Assembly (NCBI GenBank): GCA_030761205.1
Contig: JAULJL010000035.1
Coordinates: 14,340,001-14,404,000 of the forward strand
Length of the DNA: 64,000 nucleotides
Reading direction: 5' to 3'
Source: Fremontodendron californicum
Lineage: Eukaryota; Streptophyta; Magnoliopsida; Malvales; Malvaceae
Made by a program: the position numbers and the translations under genes. Within the stretch, counting starts at the first letter, position 1, and each line of letters starts with the position of its first letter. Below the pieces are notes generated by a model that was not told the origin of the DNA, did no database searches, and worked only from the letters and a program-made list of their open reading frames with translations. Positions 30,771 to 42,298 of this stretch are shown in pieces.

Positions 30771-33700
30771 CCTTTCTTTCAAAAACCTTTTTCTTTCTCA
30801 ATTAGCTACTGCCTTCTCCTCTCAAAAGACCAACCACTTAAGGAAAATAAAACATTCCCCCTCCCTTTCTCATGCTTGGCCGGTTGGCCTCCCAACCATA
30901 AGATTAATTGTGCTTATTTTCTCCATCAATTCTAGCCTTTAGATTAGGATCTTTTCATGACAAATAAAAATATCATCTTGCCATTTGATCTTGGCCCTTG
31001 AAATGTGTAGTCATCTTTTACAAATAACCTAGGCCATTGGATGAAACAAGGACCACTCCCTCATGCTCCCTTGCTTGGCCGAACCTCCCCTCACCATTAG
31101 ATGAATTGTGCTAATCTTTCTTCCACCAATCTTGGCCATTGGATGAGGATATTTTCATGACAAATAAAAATTTCATCTTGCAATTTGATCTTGGCCATTG
31201 AAGGGTGTTCTCATCTTCTCTACAATGCATCTAGGCTATTGGATGAGGGGGAGACCATTTGCAAGGCAATAAAGATGGCATTTTTAGCTTGATAGTGACC
31301 ATTGAATTAAATTGATCAAGCCTCTCCTTCTCCCCTATGCATGACCGGCAAAGACCTGGAATGTTCAAGAATTTCCTTCATCTTTTATATTTTCTTACTT
31401 GCAAATTGGCCCTTTTCGATTTCTTTAGAAAATTACCTTTTTGCCTCAAACTTAATTTAATTGCAAATAGACCCCAATTTCGGATTTGTCTTTTCCAACT
31501 CATCCCATTCAATGTAAAACTTGATTCTGGAGGTTTTCAGATTTTTTCGAGCTCATTTGCTATTTTTTCTGAATTTATCTCTGAAATTTCGGTTTAATGC
31601 CTCTCAAATTTAGCATTTTTCAAATGAGCTCTAATTCCCTATTTTTCTTGACCAATCTCTTTCAAAAATTATGAAACTCAGATTTGGAAGTTTTCATAAT
31701 TTTTGAGCTTGTTTGCTATTTTTTTCAGAATTATCTTTTGGAATTTCGGGTTAGTGCACCCGATCTTTGCCATTTTTCAAATGAGCTCCGATTCTGGATT
31801 TTTCTTCACCAATCTCTTCCAAAAATTATGAAACTCAGGTCTGAAAGTTTTCATAATTTTCCAAACTCGTTAGTTATTTTTCCCAGAATTTTCTTTTGGA
31901 ATTTCCGGATTAGTGCACCCGAAATTCACCTTTTCCATTTGGTCTCTGATTCTGGATTTTTCTTCACCAATCTCTTCCAAAAATTATGAAACTCAGATCT
32001 GGAAGTTATCATAATTTTTTGAGCTCGTTTGCTATTTTTCCATGAATTATCTTTGGAAATTTTTGAATTAGTGCACCCGAAATTCACCTTTTTCATTTGA
32101 GCTCTGATTCCGGATTTTTCTTTGTCGATCTCTTCAAAAAATTATAAAACTCAGATCTGGAAGTTTTCATAAATTTTCGAGCTCGTTTGCTATTTTTCCC
32201 GAAATTATCTTTGGGAATTTTCAGATTTGTGCACCCGAAATTCACCTTTTCTATTTGAGCTCCGATTCTGGATTTTTATTCGCCGATCTCTTCCAAAAAT
32301 TATAAAACTCAGATCTAGAAGTTTTCATATTTTTTTGAGCTGGTTTTCTATTTTTCCCGGAATTATCTTTGGGATTTTTCAAAATTGCCCTTCAACCTCC
32401 GAAACCTCGATTTTACTCAAAACGGGTTCGATTTCCATTTTTTCCACTTCCTTTGTCCTATATTGAATTTGAGTTGGTCTGAAAATGCCCAATTTTTATG
32501 ATCAAATTCTCCTCCGATTTAGTTTTCCCCTTTCCAAACTCAAACATTTGCTCGTTCTTCCGTTTTTGCTCTAACCGGCTCTTCCTTCTGATCCATTTCA
32601 AATTGGGCATTGGGCTATCTTTTTTTGTCCATCCTTTATCAATTGGGGGCTTCAATTTTATCGAATTGGGCCATCTTTTCAGTTTTCCCAAAATTTGTCG
32701 GATTAGGTCTTCCCCTACACTGAATTTTCGCTGCCCATTGAAAACCTTTTTTTCTATCTTTCAAAACCTTTTTTCTTGCCAAATTAGCTACTGTTTTCCA
32801 GCCAAAAAACCTCTGAAAAATGAAATTCTCCCCCTCCCTTTAGCCTTGGCCGAATGCCCCCTAGCCCTTAGATGGGAATTGCACTTTTTCTCCTCCAATC
32901 TTGGCCTTTAGATTTAGATATTTTGATGACAACATAAAAATGTCATCTTGCGAATTGTTAGCAGACCTAAGATCTATACTCAGCCCTTGTAGTAACCGTA
33001 GCCATTAGATGCAAAAGAGGACCAATCCCATGCACTCTCTTGCTTGCCTCTCTTGAGTGCCTACCATTGGATGAGTTGTGCTCTTCCATTCTTGGTCATT
33101 GGATGAGGCCAACATAAAAATGACATCTTGTAGATTAAATCCAGCCCTCAACATGTGTACTCTGCCCTTGTAGATGGCCTAAGCCATTGGATGAAAAGAG
33201 ATAATCCCATGCACTCCCTTGCTCAAACGAATGGATGCTCACCCTTGGATGAATTGTGCTCATCTTTTTTCTTCCATTCTTGGCCATTATATGAGGGTTC
33301 TTTTATGACAAATAAAAATGTCGTTTTGGCATTTAAATTTGGCCATTGGATGGTGCATTCAACTTTCCTACAAGGCACCTAAGCCATTGGATGAAGGAGG
33401 ACCATTTGCAAGGTGTTAGCGGTAGCATGTGGCTTGATAGTGACTAGGGAATTAAATTGTTCAAGCTTCCTTTTTCTCCTCTATGTTGGTTGACCAAGGG
33501 AAGAAAAAATCTCAGCAATTCCTTCTTCTTTCATATTTTCCTCAATTACAAATTTGCCCTTTTTGGTTTTCTTGGTGAAATGACTTTTTTGCCCCCCGAA
33601 CTTAAATAAATAGCAAACGGACTCCAAATTCGAATTTTATTTTTTCAATACTTCCAAAATAATAAAAAATTGAATTATGGAAGTTTTCAAAAATTTTCGA

Positions 33701-34410
33701 GTCCATTTGCTATTTATTTCGGATTTATTTCCGAAATTACCCTTTTTATGCACCCGAACTTTACCATTTATTAAACGAGCTCCGAATCCAGATTTTTCTT
33801 CACCAATATTTTCCAAATAATTTAAAAATGTGATCTGGAAGTTTTCATAATTTTTGGAGCTCATTTACTATTTTTTCGGGATTTATCTGCTTGAATTACT
33901 ACATAAGGGACTCGGATTTGGCCATTTTGCAAACGAACTCCGAATCAAGATTTTCTTTCTCCAATCTCTTCCAAATAATTTAAAAATGAGATTTGAAAAT
34001 TTTCAAAATTTTTGGAGTTCATTTGCTATTTTTTCGGGATTTATCCTGTTGAATTACTACATAGGAGACCCGATATTTGGCCATTTCGAAAACGAATTCC
34101 GAATCAAGATTTTCTTTCTCCAATCTCTTCAAAATAATTTAAGAATGAGATTTGAAAATTTTCAAAATTTTTGGAACTCGTTTGCTATTTTTTCGAGATT
34201 TATCTGCTTGAATTACTGTATAGGAGACCTGGTATTTGGCCATTTTGCAAACGAACTGCGAATCAAGATTTTATTTCTCCAATCTCTTCGAAATGGTTTA
34301 AGAATGTGATTTGCAAATTTTTGGATTTCATTTGCTATTTTTTCCCATATTTTCTAATTTTGCCCTTTTGCCTCCGAAACTCGGTTTTGCTCAAAATAAG
34401 TTCGATTTTC
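30770..34410. repeat. Two-copy ~2-kb tandem duplication containing ~158-bp repeats
   Basis: Segment A (about 30770-32450) and segment B (about 32755-34410) correspond in order. Each has CTTTCAAAAACC with AATTAGCTACTG, then words such as TTGGCCATTGGATGA, then a decayed array. Within each, units beginning near AAACTCAGATCTGGAAG recur every 155-161 bp: 31674, 31829, 31987, 32145, 32306 in A, and about 33666, 33825, 33983, 34141, 34300 in B. Frames across it are non-coding. Confidence 0.8.
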
Positions 34411-34710
34411 AGATTTTCTTCAAAATGAGCCTTGGGCTATCCTTGTTTAATCATTTCTCATGAATTAAGGGCTTTAGATCTTCCAAATCGGGCCATTTAT
34501 GTAATTCTTCCAAATTTCACCGAAATCCACCAAAAAAACTCTAATCCTCGATTTTCTTTCGAATTGACTTTTCTATCAGTTTTTCTTCCAAATGGCTTCT
34601 CCATTACTTGTATTCAGTGCTCATCTTTCATTTGAGACCTTCAATTCTGACCAATTTGATCGTTTAAGCACTTTTCCCCAAATTTTCCGAACTAGGGTTT
34701 CTTTTCTATT

Positions 34711-35283
34711 GAGATAATTGTGTTGATAATTTTAGATAATTGTGTTGATATTGTGTTGATAAATGTGTTGATATTGTTGATAATTGTGTTGATAAATGTG
34801 TTCTTATTTTTGATACTTTGTTGATAAATGTGTTGATATTGTGTTGATAAATGTGTTGATATTGTTGATAATTGTGTTGATATTTTAGATAATTGTGTTG
34901 ATATTGTTATATTGTTTTGATAATTTTAGATAGTTGTGTTGATAATTTTTGATAATTGTGTTGATAATTGTATTGATAATTTTAGATAATTGTGTTGATA
35001 TTGTTATATTGTTTTGATAATTTTATATAATTGTGTTGATAATTGTATTGATAATTTTAGATAATTGTATTGATGTTGTATTGATAATTTTAGATAATTG
35101 TGTTGATATTGTATTGATAAATATGTCGATATTGTTGATAATTGTGTTGATAATTATATTGATAATTTTAGATAATTGTGTTGATATTGTGTTGATATTG
35201 TATTGATAATTTTAGATAATTGTGTTGATAATTGTATTGATATTGTGTTGATAAATGTGTTGATATTGTTGATAATTGTGTTA
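34711..35283. repeat. GTGTTGATAATT-type minisatellite
   Basis: About 570 bp made of variable 9-18-bp words, TTGATAATTGTG, TTGATATTG, TTGATAAATGTG and TTTTAGATAA. It ends about 50 bp before the Transposase_24 ATG and is followed by TTTTACAG, so it may form an intron or leader of that gene. Confidence 0.9.
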
Positions 35284-37500
35284 TTCTGTTTATTTATTAA
35301 TAAATTTAATATTTTTCATTTTACAGATAAAATGCGAGGAACAAGGCGTAAAACTACTGGAAAGAAGAAACAGAGTTCTATGTGGGATGCATTTCGACCA
35401 TCTGGAGGATCGTCCTCGGGGCATGGTACACCAGAGTTGCCACCTGCGTCTTCTCCCTCTTTACGCCCTCTACCACCGAGACAGTTGCCGCCTTATTCGG
35501 CTCCATCGCCACATACTCCATCTGCAGCACCTCCATCGCCCCTGCATTCCTCTGCACTGCCTCCAGCTATAGTGGTCCGTCAAGATTGCCTCCCTCTACA
35601 GTGGCACCGTCCACATCGACTCCCGCTCCACTGCCATGGCCGACACTTACTCCGGCGACTCAGGCAGCTCCCGCGTTACAAGCGTCTACGTCACCGCTGG
35701 ATGAAATTTCACAGTATTTACTTAATGAGCCAGCACTGACGTATTTCGTGGATGATGGCATGGGGCAGCAGACAGAGGTACCTGCATCACATCCTACACC
35801 GTCTACCGGTACTGCCACTGAGCAGAGGGAACGAGGTAGAGGTCGGACGAAAGGATTACCGACATCGAGTAATTTGATGATAGGTTTCGACTGTTAATTC
35901 TTCAAAACACGTAAGTTAATAATATTTTGATAATTTAAATATTTGATTAAAATAAATTATTTTCCATTAACACGTATCCTTGATTTTTGGACTTTCACAG
36001 AGAGTTGTGTAAAAGCGACCATTGCCTCCATCATCAGACAACACTATAACAGACCATGGCCTACTTGATCGAAGATACTTGTTGACGTGAAACTGTCTAT
36101 GTGGACTATATTTGAGGTATGATTTGGTTAAAAGTCAAATTATAATTTAATTATGTTTAATACTATATATTAATTCATAATGTCTTATTGTAGAGAAAAT
36201 GTCAGTGGCCTCCCGAGCATACACCATTGGTTAGGAAATTATGGGAGGCCACGTGCAAGGATCGATTCAAGTACATGATGAATTTTGAGAGGGACAATGC
36301 TATGTCTTTCTTTCAAACGAATAGAATAGAAGACTGCAAGGGTTACAGGTGTGATTGGATAGCAGTCGATATTTGGGATCAACTAATTGATAGTGTCTGG
36401 AGTACCGACTCTTGGAAAAATAGGTCCCAAAAGGCTTCGAGTAATAGGAACACGGAGAAAGATGATAGCATTACAAAGCACACTGGTGGACTAGTTCATT
36501 TTCTAGTTACCGATGAAAGGATTGTAAGATTAATTTTTGTTTTGCAATTTATTGTTTCAAAGTTTGATCGATTTAACTCAAAATTTTTTTTAGTTTAAAA
36601 TTATTTTCTCTCTTCTTTTAATTTGTAGTCACAAGAGTTGCAATGCAACGTGACTTTCTTGGAGCTGTTTAACAAAACCCATAAAGGGTCAGGGTGATTA
36701 CGTAGAAAACAAGTCTAAAGTTGTAACTGTAAGTATTTAACTTTATCAATATTTTATATATTACATTAATTGATTATACCAGATCTTTGTGTTTATGTAC
36801 GTATTCATTACAATGTCACATATTAATTGTTTATATATTTAAATATTTGTGATTTTAGAAAAATTATACTGCTTCTTTGCAGCAAAAATATGTGGATGAT
36901 ACGTCTACATATCCTGATTTCGACGTTCAGTCTTCGTCTAATGCTATTGGGGGCACTGAGACTACGAGGATGCATATTTATGGGTTTGGAATGAGACCGA
37001 AGAGAGGGCAAATTTTTTATCCACCCGACAGTCACCAAAGTTCAGATGCAGCCAGTTACGCTCTATGTGGTTCTAGTACTACACAGCAGCCGGCAACAGT
37101 GCTGTCTGAGGACTATCATGCATTGAGGTCCGATGTCTAAGAAATCCAAACCTTAATCGTGAGACTTGAGAATATCGTGATGAGCTGGAATACGATAATC
37201 ACACCTTTACTGCAGTCACAAATAGCAGCTGCATTAGGCGGGATCGAAACTCAGGTTGCCGGACTCAGTGCTGCCTTAAGTATGGGTGTTGGATCGAGTG
37301 CTGTTGGAGTCGGTGCTGCTGGAGGCATGGCTGCTGGATTAGGATTGAGTGCTGTCGGTGCTGGAGTCGGTGCTGTCGGAGTTGGTGCTGTCAGAGGTGA
37401 TGCCGGAGTCGGAGGCATGGGTGCTGTCGGAGGATTGAGTGCTGCCGGAGGTGATGTCGGAGGAGATGCCGAGGTAGACAGTGAAGCCGATGACAGTAGT

Positions 37501-39985
37501 TGTAACACCCTGTCCGGATAATCTACCTAAAATCCGGCAGAGTTTCCTTTCTATCTCAACTATAACCCTCCTGCAAATAACACTCAATTTTATATTCTCA
37601 ACCAGCAGTATTTCTCAATACTCTTACCACATATATCCATGCATATTCAAAAATTATTCATAATCAATTTATTCTCAAATCAAACATATTGATCTATTGT
37701 CTCATATCTTCAAATATATACAATATATCCAGAAATAAGCCTATCTCAGCAAGGTTTACTAGATAAAAACATCAAAAGACCAAATCTTCTAGAAATTTAG
37801 ATATGATGCCCACCACGTCAATATACTCTTGAAGCGGAGAGTAGAGGAAGGCAGCAATCCCGACACCTAAGTGTGTCCTGAAAATGAGAAATAAGAGGAG
37901 GTGAGATATATGAATATCTCAATGAGTAGACAACATTTAAAGCGTGTGAAAACCATAATGGAAATCTGTAAAGTATAATTGACATTTTCAAAATAAATAA
38001 TAATAAAACCATAATGAGTAATTCAAAGGCGTAGCAAGCTTTTCAAATGTATAACAATATTATAATATTAAATCAATGAATAAAATCTGTAAAGTAAATC
38101 AAGTTTCGTATAATTGGGCTCCAACTTTCTGTCATGCACAAGAATACATCCATGAAATAACCAGGCAATATCCATGTAGGCATACTAGTAGCCGGCCCCA
38201 AAGGCCAATACCACCATAGGACGCCCCAAAGGCATATGTGTCGCTATGATGTGCCCCCAAAAGGCAAATATAACGGGATAGGGACTCTGGAGGTGGCTCC
38301 CACCACAAAGGCGTAGCACGCAGCTCCCATACCCCAGTCTAATATCACGGAATGGGGACTCTGGAGGTGGCTCCCGCCACAAAGGCGTAGCACGCAGCTC
38401 CCGTATTCCGGTCTAATATCACGGAATGGGGACTCTGGAGATGGCTCCCACCACAAAGGCGTAGCACGCAGCTCCCGTATTCCGGTCAAGGAAATAATCT
38501 CATACATTAAGTCAGGTGGAGCTAAAACCATGTACGTCAAATTCTATGTAAAATCATATTTCATAAATCAACCAACTTACTCGATATAATATTTCTTAAA
38601 ATAAAAATACTTTAATAACAAATCAATTCATATGATTAAATATCGTATATACCTTTAATATGTAAAATAAATATTATGTTAAAAAAAAATATATATAATT
38701 ATAATTAAAGAAATTTCAAATAACTATAGTTGTTGTCTACTCACAATCCTTGAGATGATCTCACTGTACACCTCGACCTGAAACTTCGGGATCCACAAGT
38801 GACATCGGATCTACGTGGCCTAGAGATTAACAATAATTAGTATCTATACATGCTCAAAGCATTACACAATTTTTGAATGTAACTTAAGTCCCATAAATCT
38901 ACCCCATATACTAATTTCTCATACTCCAAACAACATATCCTTAATTTTTAATATCATTTCCATAATCATTTTCTCCATAATTCAACTCCATAATCATGTC
39001 CTTATCAAATTCCTTTCTAGTACTCCATGCCTTAGAGATGAGATTTTCATAATCCATAACCATCAATAGTACTATATTTCTCTTAAGCAATAAATTCCTT
39101 AATATCAAGCTAGATTAGAAAATCATAACTTGAGTTTGGTAAGGAATTTGGAAGTGATTCCAATTGGTTTATTTCAACCAATATGTCTAATTTATGAATA
39201 AAATAACTAACTTATACAACTAGAACAAAATTTTGATCAAATTTGATAAAACCCGAAACTATGCTGAAACAGGGATCAATACAGAACAGCCAACTTCACC
39301 GAATTTTATCGTTTTAACCGCTTATCGGTTTTGGGTGATTCAAATACCAAAATTCTCATATTGAAGTCTAGTTTCTAGGAAAAATATCAAAAAAATACAA
39401 ACCCTAATGTGCCTAACCCAGAAAATCCGAACAGCAAGCATGCTCAGTTTCCCCTGTTTTGCTTTTTCTTCCCATTTTCTTGTTCATGCTTTCAAATCCT
39501 TTTAATTCTTACCAAAAATGAGTAAAATTCATACTTAATAGATGGATTTCAGACCTTAACATGTATATGGTGTAAAGATCTTAGCATGCTCAAATAGAAT
39601 ATCTAAAGAAAATGAAGAATTTATCAAGAAACTAACCTTGGATGTAATTTTTGTTGAGATTATGGTGGAATACTTGAAGAAAATTTTGAGAGAGAGAGAG
39701 ATAGAGTGGGAGGCCGGCTGCTTGAAGAAGAGAAGGAAAGTGTTTTGAGATTTCGGGAGAGAAAGATGAAGATAAAGAGATATTTTTCTTGTTTTTGGGA
39801 TAATTGCATATTAGTCCCACAACTTTTTATAAATAACCATTAAGCCCCTAAACTTTTTAATATGTTCATTTTGATCCTTTCTTCTTTTATTTTCTTCACT
39901 TATAACTTCTTACCAATTTCCAAGTTTGTCCTTAAAATTTTTGGGATTTAACTTTACATGATTATACGTAACCTCGGTTGTTACA
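37501..39985. mobile_element. Solo LTR with 5-bp target duplication inside the Transposase_24 gene
   Basis: 2485 bp begin TGTAACACCC and end GGTTGTTACA, giving TG…CA with short inverted ends. GTAGT directly flanks both sides (37496-37500 and 39986-39990), the 5-bp duplication expected for LTR retrotransposons. No internal PBS, gag or pol and no second LTR copy are seen, so it is best read as a solo LTR. It holds three 74-bp tandem units. The parent family is not identified. Confidence 0.85.
38270..38490. repeat. Three 74-bp tandem repeats within the solo LTR
   Basis: The word GGGACTCTGGAGG recurs at 38281, 38355 and 38429, exactly 74 bp apart. Units share GGCGTAGCACGCAGCTCCC. They are GC-richer than the rest of the LTR and could be an enhancer-like block, which is inference. 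Confidence 0.95.
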
Positions 39986-40194
39986 GTAGTACCTCGTGAT
40001 GAGTTTTTTTTTTTTTTTTAATATTTGAGAGATACATTTGAATTTTTTTATTTATATTTTTACGGATTTCATTTTATTTTTTAACCTTTGATAATATAAA
40101 ATTTTCATTTCATTTTTAAATTTTTGAAATAATTTAAAAATTTTATTGTTATTTAAAATTATTATTTTTTTGTTCCAAAAAATTAATTACCAAA

Positions 40195-40508
40195 GGAATA
40201 ATCCATCGGTAATGCACAATTACCGACGAAACATTTCTTCGATAATTCAACATTACAGGCCAAATTCATCCGTCAGTAAATTAATAACCGACGGAACTAT
40301 TCCGTAGGTGAAAAAATAACATCGACGAAAAATTTCGTCAGTAAAACTTTACCGACGGATTTTTCTTTACCGACTGAATTAGTATCACCGACTTAAGTAT
40401 CACCAACGGATATCTCCGACGGAATTTTTCGTCAGTAAAATGCATCACCGATGGAAAATAGATGTTTACCGACGAATTGTTTCGTCGATAAAAGTCCATC
40501 CTCTAGTG
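40195..40508. repeat. CACTA subterminal repeat region and right TIR
   Basis: At least twelve copies of ACCGACGGA, TCCGTCGGT or close variants in alternating orientation, ending CTCTAGTG. Such arrays bind the TNPA-type transposase in characterised CACTA elements. Confidence 0.85.
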
Positions 40509-40511
40509 GAA

Positions 40512-41400
40512 GATAATAGAATAAGAGAGAAAGAGATAGAATCTTAGGAGAATTCTTGTAATCTGTTCATTCTATCCTTTGTGAATTACATGACTCCCTA
40601 AAAGTGTGAAAGCCACAACAACAGTTACCTGACATCAGCTGTCGTCAGCTGTAACTAATTACTGTTTAAGTGCTAAAAACTATTTAAACACAATTAACTA
40701 ATAAATGTAAACATTGAAACTACTAGTGGACCAGCTATAAAGGCCCATACAAAACCGGCACATATCATAAGCAATTGGTGAAATCACTCAAGTTAATTAG
40801 GTAAAAATTCAGTTTAAAATTAAAAAAAAAAAAAGAAAAGAAAATTAAAGAAAAGAATAGTATACTCGATGGAATAGAGAGAATTTGATTGAAATTCAGA
40901 TATTTGATTAAAAAATAATTATTTGATTCAAATTCAAATCCAAACAGTGAAGGAGATAATTTTAGGGTTTGGAGAAATGAGAATTTTAGGGTTAGGGAGA
41001 GAGAGCAAGAGAGAAAGGGAAGGAAAATATTTTGAAGATGGGAGTAACGGGGTTTGACGGGGTTTTGAAATATTAATCCTTGAAATATTATTCCGTGAAG
41101 ATTTGTCTGGAATTCAGGGGTTAGGGGGAGAGAGCATCGAAGATAGGAATTGGGGTATGTTTAGGTTTTAGGGGTTAGAGGTAGTTAATTAGAGGAAGAC
41201 TTTTTTTTTTTTTTTAAATTTGCATAAAAAACAAAATAAATTATTCTTGGACACGAAGTAAAAAATTACTTTTATTTGATATGTGAAACTGGATCCTTTC
41301 TTAATAATTAATATGTTAGCCAAATAAAATTTTTTAATGATTGTAATTGATCAATCAATTAACTAATAATATTTTTTCCTTTAGAAATTTATTCAAGAGC
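40512..41400. other. Intergenic DNA
   Basis: No gene seen. The 40515-40790 part has GC content and words suggestive of an old LTR fragment, but no ends or PBS. The 40960-41200 part has repeated GGGTTAGGG-like words around AGAGAGAG stretches. Confidence 0.4.
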
Positions 41401-41675
41401 AAAAGACTATAATGAATTTAACTTTTATTTTTTATATAGTATATATAACATCTATCTTAATGCTTTTAAAAATCATAAAAATATTATAAATTATTGACAT
41501 ATGACAGCACATATACAATGCTTTTAAAGAATTGAGAAGTGTTGCAACTTATTTGTTGTTTAAATATATGGTAGCAATTTAGTAAATGCGACAAATGTGC
41601 TCTCTTAAAAGCCTATGATAGCATTTATAAAATGCTATTAAAAAAGTGCTGTCTATACTCATTTTTGGCGTAGTG
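41400..41675. mobile_element. CACTA-type MITE remnant (right end)
   Basis: Ends TTTTTGGCGTAGTG at 41675, close to the right end of the complete CACTA MITE at 45346-45810 (TTTAGCGTAGTG). The interior has AGCATTTATAAAATGCTAT-like words found in that element. The left terminus was not recognised, so the start is approximate. Confidence 0.5.
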
Positions 41676-42289
41676 AAAATTTTGTTTAATTCATTTGAAT
41701 TTAATCCAATTTGATTTGATTCAAAAAACAATAATCGGCCTATTAATAGAAAAATGGAATCTCCTACAATGTACAAAATAAATTTTATAGTAGAGTACAA
41801 TTGTTTTTTCCCCCACATGGATAGAAGTAGATAAACGAGAATTAATTCAAACTCCCACATGATAAAAAAAAAAAAAAAAAAAGTAAGAGGTCTCGAGAAG
41901 AAAATGATTCTATTTGACCACTGCACATTACTAGCATCAAGAAATAAAATAATCGCGAATCTCTTGGCAAAGCTGCTAAAATGATTTGAAACTAAATTTA
42001 TTTTTTAAAAAAAATTTAATAATTTACATAAAATGATTCGAATTTAAATAATCTAAATGTCAAATAAAAAGACGAGCGATCTAAATCTGACTTAATTTGA
42101 CTACGAATTAGATTAGCAAAAGCTAATTTCTTTTGAACCTACACCCTCAACTTGGAGACATTAATAAATGTGAGATAACTTCATCTTGAAATGATTTGAG
42201 TGATTTCACTTCCTGTCTTCGGTGGAATTTCTACTTGATTTCCAATGAAAATTATGAAAGGCTTTTTGAAGAAAGGTCGGAGGGATCAT
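41676..42289. other. Intergenic DNA
   Basis: AT-rich, with a poly-A tract near 41866-41882. A GC-normal stretch lies at about 42130-42280. No supported gene or terminus. Confidence 0.45.
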
Positions 42290-42298
42290 TTATTGAGA

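Larger units (their letters stand above)
26960..34710 (-). repeat. Very long LTR-like, repeat-rich 5' region of the gypsy element
   Basis: Everything between the PBS and the CACTA-associated minisatellite is non-coding. It has the position of the 5' LTR of the Tat/Ogre-type element, whose LTRs can be several kb. The LTR edge next to the PBS and the distal edge are not fixed, because no second LTR is in the window. It contains a short-unit tandem array (27706-29090), a large two-copy duplication (about 30770-34410) and a family of about 158-bp repeats. Some of it may be unrelated insertions. Confidence 0.5.
35332..39999 (+). pseudogene. Transposase_24 (Ptta/En/Spm) gene, decayed and split by a solo LTR
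   Basis: The start MRGTRRKTTGKKKQSS (35332) leads into a P/S-rich low-complexity segment, with a frame change near 35575. Later exons hold TIASIIRQHYNRPWPT (36014-36118, with a stop replacing an expected Trp), KLWEATCKDRFKYM … IWDQLIDSVW … DSITKHTGGLVHF (36193-36525), a TFLELFNKTHKG block (36630-36700), YGFGMRPKRGQIFYP (36880-37137) and a G/A/V-rich tail (37159-37500). The KHTGG and LFNKTHKG blocks are diagnostic of PF03004. The tail would end DSEADDSSTS, but the solo LTR sits between AGTAGT and ACCTCGTGA (stop at 39997-39999). Confidence 0.85.
34711..40508 (+). mobile_element. CACTA (En/Spm) element, right end intact, left end not found
   Basis: The right terminus at 40508 reads CTCTAGTG (reverse complement CACTAGAG). 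The preceding 300 bp (40195-40500) are packed with CCGACGGAA / TTCCGTCGGT-type subterminal repeats in both orientations, typical of CACTA elements. The following trinucleotide GAA is the expected target duplication. Inside is a Transposase_24-type gene on the plus strand, split by a solo LTR. No matching CACTA terminus was found on the left. The gypsy element and its LTR-like region adjoin there, so the left part is probably lost or displaced. Confidence 0.8.

Noticed and set aside
37159..37521. G/A/V-rich plus-strand frame as a separate silk-like or collagen-like gene
   Set aside because: It is in phase and position with the C-terminal tail of the Transposase_24 pseudogene, continued beyond the solo LTR.
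40512..40800. Possible copia-type LTR
   Set aside because: No TG/CA ends, PBS, target duplication or second copy could be shown.
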